Shown here: positions 1-5,180 of the stretch, piece after piece
Position numbering within the stretch: the stretch's first letter is position 1
How the letters are laid out: each line of letters starts with the position of its first letter
Assembly: GCA_002732755.1 (NCBI GenBank)
Contig: NVSP01000124.1
Span: 1-5,180 of the forward strand
DNA: 5,180 bases
Source of the DNA: Phycisphaera sp.
Lineage (GTDB): Bacteria > Planctomycetota > Phycisphaerae > Phycisphaerales > UBA1924
Direction of reading: 5' to 3'
Notes under the pieces: generated by a model
What the model was told of the DNA's origin: nothing
Seen by the model: the letters and a program-made list of their open reading frames with translations, nothing else
Database searches by the model: none
Translations under genes and position numbers: made by a program

Positions 1-1
1 A

Positions 2-217
2 TATTCAGTAGTCATACTCGATGCAATTGGCGGTGGGGTATATACATGGTTCTCGCTTGCCTTCGATTTATGCACAATGGGCTCGCTGATTCTCTGGGCC
101 ATCCTAGAGCGCAAAAAAGTCTTTCCGGATCGTGTGTGCCAGTCTTGCGGGTATGACCTTGCGGGGCTAGCTGAGAACGCGGCGTGCCCCGAATGTGGCG
201 TGAAATCTGTTACCTAA
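2..217 (+). CDS. C-terminal part of a membrane-anchored zinc-ribbon protein (5' end outside the window)
   Basis: This is an open frame running in from the left edge and ending at TAA 215-217, with 71 residues visible and no start in view. Residues about 13-35 are hydrophobic (from GVYTWF to LILWAIL, with one Asp inside) and look like a membrane helix. A basic ERKK stop-transfer patch follows. The tail holds a four-cysteine zinc ribbon: C46-x2-C49, then C62-x2-C65, in the setting CGYDLAGL and CPECG. This C-terminal signature is widespread in small planctomycete proteins with one or two membrane segments, whose role is unknown. By that pattern the ribbon should face the cytoplasm, which is inferred. 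The family has no assigned reaction. The tail reads through codons without interruption, so the gene looks intact at this end. The type of protein is fairly certain; its function is unknown. Confidence 0.85.
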   Translation, partial: YSVVILDAIGGGVYTWFSLAFDLCTMGSLILWAILERKKVFPDRVCQSCGYDLAGLAENAACPECGVKSVT

Positions 218-263
218 AACTAGCCAATATCAACTGTAGCAGGTTCCGCCCTAAACTACCCCC

Positions 264-1988
264 ATGCTCCTGCTCACCATCGTCCAAGGCCCAGACAAAG
301 GCAAAGCTTTCAACATCCCGCCGAATGAGCCGCAGCTCATCGGGAGGTCGTCGGAGGCGCTGCGGATTACCGACTACACGGTCAGCCGACGCCACGCCGA
401 GCTGACGCCCGATGGCGGGCACTGGTTCATCCGCGATCTCAAATCCCACAACGGCACCTACGTCAACGGCATCCGCATCAGTGCGCGCACCCGGCTCAAG
501 ATCGGCGATGAGGTCCGCGCCGGCTCGACCGTCTTCGCCTTCGGCGGCGTGCAGTCAAACCCCGAGACCGACATCGTTGAGATCCTCGCGCCAGATGCGA
601 TCGACGCCGAGATCGAGCGCACGCTCGCCAGCAACGATGACTCGGTCCTGATGGCGGTGCCTGAGCCTCGCATGGCGGCAAACGAGCACCTGCGTTTGCT
701 GATGAAAGCGAGCGAGATTGCGACCGATTCGATCGACCAGCAAGAGCTGCTGGCGGCGATCCTGGAGCTTGTCTTCGATCAGTTCGAGCCCGAACGCGGA
801 GTGATCCTGATCGCGCCGGACAAGTACCACTCACCAAGGCCAACGGTCGTCAAGTACATGACCCCGCCCAAGGACGCCGAGGCGGCAAAGATTCAGTTGT
901 CGCAGACAATTTTACAACATGCGATGATCAAACGCGAGGCGGTGCTCAGCTCCAACGCGATGGCGGACCCGCGGTTCAAGTCGGGTGATTCGATCCAGCG
1001 CCTCGGCATCCGAAGCGCCATGTGCTGCCCGATTCTCTTCCGCGACCGCGTCTTTGGCGCGATTTACATCGACAGCTCGATCGTCAACTACACCTTCACA
1101 GCCGACCAGCTCGCGCTGCTTAGCGCGGTGGGGCAGCAGACGGGCCTTGCGATGGCGAACCTTGAACTCGTCGGCGAACAGCTCCACACCGAACGCCTGG
1201 CGGTCATCGGCGAAACCGTCGCCAGCCTTTCGCACTCGATCAAAAACATCCTCCAGGGCATCCGTGGCGGGGCGGATGTCGTCGAGATGGGGCTTAAAAA
1301 AGACGACCTCAAAATCGCCAAAGGCGGCTGGGGGATTCTCAAGAGAAACATCGACCGCATCATGAGCCTCACGCTCAACATGCTCGCCTTTAGCCGCCAG
1401 CAGAACATCGAGATCGAGCTGACCAAGCTCGGCCCGCTGCTTGAAGAATGCTCAGAGCTTCTTGAGGGGCTATGCAGAACAAGGCAGGTGCCGCTCATTG
1501 TTGATGTAGATTCTGATATTCCGCCTATTCCGATCGACCCGAACCTGATTCACCAGGCGATGATGAACCTGATGGCAAACGCGGTCGAAGCGGTCGAGCC
1601 CAAGACGGGTGTCGTGACCGTGCGCGTTGACTACCACCCAAAGGGTGCGCCCGGCCCCGACGGCAAACCAAAGCCAAAGATGTCCGGCACGAGCGGCGCG
1701 GAGGTCGAGATCTCGATCATCGACAACGGGCCGGGCATCCCAAAGGACCGGCGCGAGTGGGTCTTTGAGCCGTTCAACTCGACCAAAGGCATGCGGGGCA
1801 CGGGCCTTGGGCTTGCGGTGACCAAGCGGATTATCGAGGACCACCAGGGGAGCATCGCCGCGCACGAAACCGCTGGCGGCGGGGCAACGCTCCGCGTCAT
1901 CATCCCCGCCGACCCGGCGCAGCTCATCGATCCATCCGCGACCGCCGCGGCCAAAAATATCACGCATACGCCCAGATTCTCGCGGTAA
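264..1988 (+). CDS. FHA-GAF sensor histidine kinase, soluble
   Basis: A 574-residue cytoplasmic two-component kinase; no signal peptide or membrane helix is visible. Domains in order: FHA at about 3-95 (GRS 27-29, SRRH 41-44, SHNGTYVNG 61-69), which in this fold binds phosphothreonine peptides; a linker; GAF at about 145-303, a ligand or signal sensor; a HisKA-like dimerisation domain at about 311-378 with the presumed phospho-acceptor H324 in SLSHSIKNIL; and an HATPase at about 425-548. The ATPase motifs are complete: N box with N435 and N439, G1 box DNGPGI 487-492, F box FEPF 501-504, G2 box GTGLGL 512-517. A Pro/Gly/Lys-rich loop lies at about 459-478. The residue after H324 is Ser, where many kinases have Glu or Asp. 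There is no receiver domain, and no response regulator gene is in view. The start is firm: an in-frame TAA lies at 252-254 and FHA begins at once. No Shine-Dalgarno is seen. The likely role is linking Ser/Thr kinase signalling to phosphorelay, which is inferred from the FHA domain. Confidence 0.95.
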   Translation: MLLLTIVQGPDKGKAFNIPPNEPQLIGRSSEALRITDYTVSRRHAELTPDGGHWFIRDLKSHNGTYVNGIRISARTRLKIGDEVRAGSTVFAFGGVQSNPETDIVEILAPDAIDAEIERTLASNDDSVLMAVPEPRMAANEHLRLLMKASEIATDSIDQQELLAAILELVFDQFEPERGVILIAPDKYHSPRPTVVKYMTPPKDAEAAKIQLSQTILQHAMIKREAVLSSNAMADPRFKSGDSIQRLGIRSAMCCPILFRDRVFGAIYIDSSIVNYTFTADQLALLSAVGQQTGLAMANLELVGEQLHTERLAVIGETVASLSHSIKNILQGIRGGADVVEMGLKKDDLKIAKGGWGILKRNIDRIMSLTLNMLAFSRQQNIEIELTKLGPLLEECSELLEGLCRTRQVPLIVDVDSDIPPIPIDPNLIHQAMMNLMANAVEAVEPKTGVVTVRVDYHPKGAPGPDGKPKPKMSGTSGAEVEISIIDNGPGIPKDRREWVFEPFNSTKGMRGTGLGLAVTKRIIEDHQGSIAAHETAGGGATLRVIIPADPAQLIDPSATAAAKNITHTPRFSR

Positions 1989-2030
1989 CACCCAGCGGCG
2001 GCGGCGCAACCGGCGCCCCTACGCTTTGGT

Positions 2031-2447
2031 ATGAGCGACTTTCAACGATCCATCCGAGCCGCCTGTGAGAGACATAGCCCGGCGATTGTCTTTGGCGCAC
2101 GCCTTGGCAGGCCAGACGAGTTGCCGCTGAGCATGCGCGAGCAAGCCGACCCGTGGTCCGCGTGGTCCGCGCAGGCCGCCGAGTCCCTCGGGACAGCCGT
2201 CGAGATTACGGGCAGCCAACGCCTGGGTAAAGAAGGCACCGACGACTCGATCGCGGTCCTTGCGGGCCTACGGCTTGCGTACATGAAACTTGTATCCGAT
2301 ATGGCAGATGGAATGAATATACCAGAAGGCGAGCTGCACAACCGCATCAACGAAACGCTCAACAGCTCACAGATGGAGGATAAGCTCGGCGATTCACAGC
2401 CCGGCGAGCCGCACCCCGACGACGACAACCCGATGTTTGACCGGTGA
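2031..2447 (+). CDS. Conserved-looking hypothetical protein with acidic C-terminal tail
   Basis: I do not recognise this 138-residue protein. It is soluble, with no signal peptide or membrane segment. Residues 1-60 carry short amphipathic stretches and a WSAWSA duplication at about 42-47. Residues 72-112 (DDSIAVLAGLRLAYMKL onward to INETLN) look strongly helical. The last 20 residues are a Pro/Asp-rich tail (PHPDDDNPMFDR), probably disordered. Codon third positions are mostly G or C on this strand, as in the kinase gene upstream. This favours it over the 128-residue frame on the other strand across 2042-2428. It starts 42 bases after the kinase stop in the same direction, so a shared transcript is plausible. 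No clear ribosome binding site precedes the ATG, as for the kinase. A role tied to the kinase is possible from position alone; nothing in the sequence shows it. Confidence 0.72.
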   Translation: MSDFQRSIRAACERHSPAIVFGARLGRPDELPLSMREQADPWSAWSAQAAESLGTAVEITGSQRLGKEGTDDSIAVLAGLRLAYMKLVSDMADGMNIPEGELHNRINETLNSSQMEDKLGDSQPGEPHPDDDNPMFDR

Positions 2448-2456
2448 GTGGCCGAA

Positions 2457-3140
2457 TCATGATCTTATAATAAAATTAGGCGTGCATCGATAACTAAGTA
2501 TGTATCCACTAAATCCCATGATGATCATTGGGATGACGGAGACTATCAGACAGAGTACCGGGTAAAGCAGGATGCTCATTGCCAGGGGCATGGAGTCTGG
2601 GACAATCCAGGCCTTGAGTGGTCGAACTAAGCCGTCTCTAAGTTCTTGCTGTACACGGTATTTTTGGCCGTGAAGGAACATGTACTTGTTATCTACAAAG
2701 GTACTGGTCGATTGAGTGTGGCGATCGACTACAGAGATTAGGTAAATCTCGGTATCTCCAAGATAGGGATGCTCGGGTGTGTGTATCTCGCTAGGAACAA
2801 CTGTTGAATCATGCTGGCCGAGCCAAGACGGCCTTGATGCGGCATCAGATGGCAGTAAGGAATACCAGCCATCAGGTGAAACCTGAATACCGATCTCTCT
2901 GAGTTGGGCAAAGTAAATAAGCCCCTTGTGTGGCCCTATTTCAACGAACAGCGGCATGTCGCCGGGCGGGGTAGTGTGTAAAAGGCTTCCTTCCGACCAG
3001 ACCAGAATCCCCTGTGGTCGAACGCCAATCGCATATGCCCCGAGAAATCCGATGATGAAATACGTTGCGACCATCCATATCTGCGCCGTTATCAGCGGCC
3101 GGTGTCGCAAGCCAAGCACGCTGATTAGGAGACATCGCAT
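2457..3140 (-). CDS. Hypothetical protein with two membrane segments
   Basis: A 227-residue protein I cannot assign. A basic N-terminus (MRCLLISVLGLRHRP) leads into a membrane helix at about 20-40. A polar domain of about 140 residues, rich in aromatic and beta-type segments, runs from about 45 to 183. A second long hydrophobic stretch, about 184-214, ends in SYRC and a short tail. This helix-domain-helix plan resembles small planctomycete membrane proteins that usually end in a CxxCGYDL...CPECG ribbon, but here there is no ribbon, and none is visible in other frames past the stop. The middle domain probably lies outside the cytoplasm. The ATG at 3140-3138 is the first usual start after an in-frame stop on this strand. 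The gene converges on the 138-residue gene with 9 bases between stops and diverges from dinB. Its DNA is plainly less GC-rich than the flanking genes, which could mean transfer or weak selection on codons. Confidence 0.72.
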   Translation of the reverse strand: MRCLLISVLGLRHRPLITAQIWMVATYFIIGFLGAYAIGVRPQGILVWSEGSLLHTTPPGDMPLFVEIGPHKGLIYFAQLREIGIQVSPDGWYSLLPSDAASRPSWLGQHDSTVVPSEIHTPEHPYLGDTEIYLISVVDRHTQSTSTFVDNKYMFLHGQKYRVQQELRDGLVRPLKAWIVPDSMPLAMSILLYPVLCLIVSVIPMIIMGFSGYILSYRCTPNFIIRS

Positions 3141-3194
3141 GGCAATATTACGGCTTGCTGGTCGTCGGGTTCGCGTGGTGCCAACAATTCGGCG
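3141..3194. promoter_or_regulatory. Divergent intergenic region between membrane gene and dinB
   Basis: These 54 bases must carry, or lie next to, the promoters for both the leftward membrane gene and rightward dinB. On the minus strand TAATAT (3150-3145) could be a -10 element, but it is only four bases from the ATG and has no matching -35, so it is weak. No Shine-Dalgarno is seen for either gene. No inverted repeat that resembles a known SOS operator is visible. The role is inferred from gene layout alone. Confidence 0.35.
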
Positions 3195-4412
3195 ATGTCA
3201 CGCTCCATCCTCCACGCCGACCTCGACGCATTCTTCACATCCGTCGAGCAACTCGATAACCCGGACCTGCGTGGTAAGCCCGTGCTGGTTGGGGGAACTG
3301 GCAAGCGCGCGGTTGTCGCCGCCGCGTCGTATGAAGCACGCGCGTTTGGCTGCCACAGCGCGATGCCGACCGCTGTGGCGCTGCGACTCTGTCCGCAGGC
3401 GATCGTCGTCTGCGGCCACGGCTCGCGATACCGCGAACTCAGCAAGCAAGTCTTCGAGATTTTCGAGTCCGTCACACCGATCGTTGAGCCGTTGTCTATT
3501 GATGAAGCGTTTCTCGATGTTACCGGCTCTATCCGTTTGCTCGGCCAGCCGATCGATATCGCGCGGTCCATCCGCACGCGCGTGCACCAGACCACGGGGC
3601 TGACCATCTCCGTCGGTGTTGCGCCGAACAAGTTCCTCGCCAAGCTGGCAAGCGAGATCAACAAGCCCGACGGGCTTGCGGTCATCACGCCCGAGACTAT
3701 TCACGAAACGCTCGATCCCATGCCCGTCACCGCGATCTTTGGTGTTGGCAAAGCATCCAAAGAGCGTTACGCCCGGCTTGGGATTCACACGATCGGTCAA
3801 TTGCGAAACGCGCCGGATGAACTGATCAAGGCGCGACTCGGGTCGTTTGGGCCGCACGCAAAGCGGCTCGCCGCGGGCATCGACGACCGACCCGTTGTGC
3901 CAGACCGCACCGCAAAGAGTGTCGGCCACGAGCAGACTTTTGAGAATGATCTGACCGATCTCGACCAGATTCGCGCGGTGCTCTTAGGCCAGGTCGAGCA
4001 GGTGGCGCGCCGCTTGCGCACCAAAGAACGCGCTGCGCGCACCATCACGCTGAAGATCCGCTTTGGCGACTTTGAGACGATCACGCGTGCGCACACGCTC
4101 GAAACAGAAACCGATCGCACCGAAGACATATGGAAAGCCGCCCTGCATATCTTTGAGAGTTGGTCGCGCACATCGTTTCGGCCGGTCCGGCTCATCGGTG
4201 TGTCGGCGAGCCAACTCACCGGCGACTCCGACACGCAGATGCAGCTCTTTGGCGGCTCCGAGCGCAAGAAACTATCAGGAATCGACAAGGCATCTGACGA
4301 AATCGCCAAACGGTTCGGCCCAGAATCCATCCAAAGAGCGGGGTCGATTCAGCGAACCAAGAGCCGGGCGAGCACCCAGAAGCCCGATGAGAACCCGGGT
4401 TCTCGGTCCTAA
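3195..4412 (+). CDS. dinB: DNA polymerase IV (Y-family translesion polymerase)
   Basis: A 405-residue error-prone polymerase that copies past damaged template bases and extends mispaired ends. The palm and fingers are at residues about 1-165. Catalytic metal ligands are D9 in HADLDAFF and D103 with E104 in SIDEAFLDVT; F14 is in the steric-gate position that excludes ribonucleotides. The family block SVGVAPNKFLAKLASE is at 139-154. The thumb helix-hairpin-helix is at about 181-203 (IFGVGKASKERYARLGIHTIGQL, in two parts). The little-finger domain runs about 240-345. QMQLF at 348-352 matches the QxxLF beta-clamp binding motif, and is followed by a basic tail with KRFGPESIQRA. All key residues are present and the length is slightly above the E. 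coli enzyme. The ATG is the first usual start in frame after TAG 3126-3128. There is no SOS neighbour, and no LexA box I can recognise in the 54-base divergent gap. Confidence 0.97.
   Translation: MSRSILHADLDAFFTSVEQLDNPDLRGKPVLVGGTGKRAVVAAASYEARAFGCHSAMPTAVALRLCPQAIVVCGHGSRYRELSKQVFEIFESVTPIVEPLSIDEAFLDVTGSIRLLGQPIDIARSIRTRVHQTTGLTISVGVAPNKFLAKLASEINKPDGLAVITPETIHETLDPMPVTAIFGVGKASKERYARLGIHTIGQLRNAPDELIKARLGSFGPHAKRLAAGIDDRPVVPDRTAKSVGHEQTFENDLTDLDQIRAVLLGQVEQVARRLRTKERAARTITLKIRFGDFETITRAHTLETETDRTEDIWKAALHIFESWSRTSFRPVRLIGVSASQLTGDSDTQMQLFGGSERKKLSGIDKASDEIAKRFGPESIQRAGSIQRTKSRASTQKPDENPGSRS
4389..4404. repeat. 16-base perfect palindrome at the end of dinB
   Basis: GAGAACCCGGGTTCTC reads the same on both strands, without mismatch or spacer. 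It sits inside the last codons of dinB (encoding part of DENPGSRS), six bases before the stop. As RNA it could fold as a five-base stem (GAGAA/UUCUC) with a CCCGGG loop, but no run of T follows, so it is not a standard terminator. It could be a protein-binding site for the downstream gene or a chance event of codon choice. Confidence 0.5.
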
Positions 4413-4435
4413 CGACAATCGCTACACATTTGAGT

Positions 4436-4456
4436 TTGTGACCCTGCAACTCACAA
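4436..4456. repeat. Inverted repeat TTGTGA-N9-TCACAA in the dinB-ankyrin gap
   Basis: Six-base arms at 4436-4441 and 4451-4456 are exact reverse complements around nine bases. An alternative pairing, GAGTT (4432-4436) with AACTC (4448-4452), uses overlapping bases, so only one of the two stems could form at a time. It lies in the 97-base gap upstream of the ankyrin gene and could be an operator or a weak RNA hairpin. Arms this short are not rare by chance. Confidence 0.3.
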
Positions 4457-4509
4457 CGAACCGCCCGCGTATACCAAGACGCATGTGGGGACATGGAATG
4501 TGTATAACG

Positions 4510-5103
4510 ATGGACCAATCCGTTCGCCGGTTCCAATCTCTCGCCTCGATCTGCAAAGCCATCACCGATGGCGATGTCTCAGAGGCCAACCGACTCATCG
4601 CACTCCAAGGCCCCGATGGCTTTGAGGGCGATGCAGCCGACCGCATCGGCGAAAGCCCCGTCATGCTGGCGCTCTCGACCGGACACCCAAGGCTCGCGCG
4701 TCGGCTTGTCGCTGCGGGCTATCGCCCCGACCTCTGGGAATCGGCGGCCTTGGACATGGCATCGGAACTTCACCGGATAGCCGTATCCGCATCAGATCGG
4801 ATCGATATCTGCAACGCCGAGGGCTGGGCAGCGATACACCTTGCCTGCTACGCCCACGCCTATGACGCATTGGGGGTGCTCTGCGAGTTCGCGGCGGACC
4901 CAAACACCGTCGCTTGCAACAGCGCGTTGGAAACCCCGCTGCACGCAGCGGTTCGGGTCGATGACCCCCGGCTCATCGAAACGCTGCTCGCTGCTGGCGC
5001 GGACCCACGGTTCACCGATGCCGCGGGCCGGGCCCCGATCCAACTCGCCATCGAGCTTGCCTCGGTCGAAGCCGCCGGCGTGCTCGTGTCGATTGAGAGC
5101 TGA
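4510..5103 (+). CDS. Small ankyrin-repeat protein
   Basis: A 197-residue protein made mostly of ankyrin repeats, helical hairpins that bind partner proteins. The first 45 residues are helical (SLASICKAITDGDVSEANRLI) and resemble a capping repeat. Recognisable units follow: about 46-72 (GESPVMLALSTGHPRLARRL, then VAAG), 103-135 (EGWAAIHLACYAHAYDALGV, then FAADPN), 138-170 (ETPLHAAVRVDDPRLIETLL, then AAGADP) and 172-195 (GRAPIQLAIELASVEAAGVL). The stretch between the first and second units is degenerate. No signal peptide or membrane segment is visible, so it is probably cytoplasmic. The start is uncertain: in-frame ATGs lie at 4483, 4498 and 4510. GGGGA at 4487-4491 is well spaced for the ATG at 4498. 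I chose 4510 because the ankyrin-like helical sequence begins there. The frame stays open back into dinB, but that upstream part reads as a dinB shadow. Partner and function are unknown. Confidence 0.85.
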   Translation: MDQSVRRFQSLASICKAITDGDVSEANRLIALQGPDGFEGDAADRIGESPVMLALSTGHPRLARRLVAAGYRPDLWESAALDMASELHRIAVSASDRIDICNAEGWAAIHLACYAHAYDALGVLCEFAADPNTVACNSALETPLHAAVRVDDPRLIETLLAAGADPRFTDAAGRAPIQLAIELASVEAAGVLVSIES

Positions 5104-5127
5104 ATAGCGACCTTTGACGCCAATAGA

Positions 5128-5158
5128 TGTTTCAACAACAAATTGAGTGTTTCAACAA
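5128..5158. repeat. Two direct copies of TGTTTCAACAA, 20 bases apart
   Basis: Copies lie at 5128-5138 and 5148-5158. Each contains the short dyad TGTT-TC-AACA, so each could be a half-turn-symmetric protein site. The 20-base period puts both on the same face of the helix. The region is AT-rich, follows the ankyrin stop by 24 bases, and holds TATATT at 5160-5165, a possible -10 element. This looks like a promoter-operator region for a gene to the right of the window, which is inferred. No gene is visible in 5104-5180. Confidence 0.45.
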
Positions 5159-5180
5159 GTATATTGGGCAGTTTTGCTCT

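Noticed and set aside
1470..2009. 179-codon open frame on the - strand opposite the kinase ATPase domain
   Set aside because: The sense strand encodes intact N, G1, F and G2 boxes; the antisense product shows no family features.
2003..2017. GGCGC-AACCG-GCGCC hairpin between the kinase and the next gene, as a terminator
   Set aside because: The stem is only five bases and no T run follows; such stems are common in GC-rich gaps.
2042..2428. 128-codon open frame on the - strand opposite the 138-residue gene
   Set aside because: Third-position G/C preference and the continuity with the kinase gene favour the + strand. This is the least certain of the antisense rejections because neither product is recognised.
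2926..3603. 225-codon open frame on the + strand across the membrane gene and the start of dinB
   Set aside because: It lies antisense to one gene and out of frame with dinB. Its protein is rich in Arg, Ser and Pro with no domain, as expected for a shadow frame in GC-rich DNA.
3198..3929. 243-codon open frame on the - strand inside dinB
   Set aside because: dinB on the + strand has every family motif over the same bases; the opposite frame has no recognisable domain.
4437..4455. TGTGA...TCACA as a CRP-type site
   Set aside because: The spacer is nine bases rather than the six of a CRP site.
4063..4509. N-terminal extension of the ankyrin frame back into dinB
   Set aside because: The extra residues are a basic, low-complexity shadow of the dinB little-finger and tail codons; ankyrin-like sequence begins only near 4510.
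5128..5158. Start of a CRISPR array
   Set aside because: The repeat is only 11 bases and the intervening sequence nine, far below CRISPR repeat and spacer lengths.

Overview
The window most likely comes from a planctomycete, probably of the Phycisphaerae type. The main clue is the short membrane-anchored protein cut by the left edge. It ends in a CxxCGYDLxGL...CPECG zinc ribbon, a C-terminal signature seen again and again in small planctomycete membrane proteins. The GC-rich coding DNA, the lack of clear Shine-Dalgarno sequences before most starts, and an FHA-GAF-histidine kinase fusion fit this, but the assignment is an inference.

Layout from left to right. 2-217 (+) is the 3' end of the zinc-ribbon membrane protein. 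264-1988 (+) is a complete soluble sensor kinase with FHA, GAF, HisKA-like and HATPase domains. 2031-2447 (+) is a small acidic-tailed protein of unknown function, 42 bases behind the kinase. 2457-3140 (-) is an unrecognised protein with two membrane segments; it converges on the previous gene and is clearly less GC-rich than its neighbours. 3195-4412 (+) is dinB, a Y-family DNA polymerase IV, divergent from the membrane gene across 54 bases. 4510-5103 (+) is a small ankyrin-repeat protein. The last 77 bases are AT-rich and carry two copies of TGTTTCAACAA spaced 20 bases apart. No gene-free stretch exceeds 100 bases.

The genes do not form one obvious pathway. The kinase and the 138-residue protein may share a transcript. 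The kinase has no response regulator beside it, so its partner must be elsewhere. dinB has no SOS gene neighbours and no LexA box that I can recognise. The ankyrin gene lies 97 bases behind dinB, in a gap with inverted repeats that may be regulatory or may be chance. I see no RNA genes, CRISPR array, insertion sequence or clear rho-independent terminator. I found no convincing new multi-gene system; the items worth a second look are the kinase's architecture and altered H-box, the low-GC membrane gene, and the small repeats at 4389-4404 and 5128-5158.
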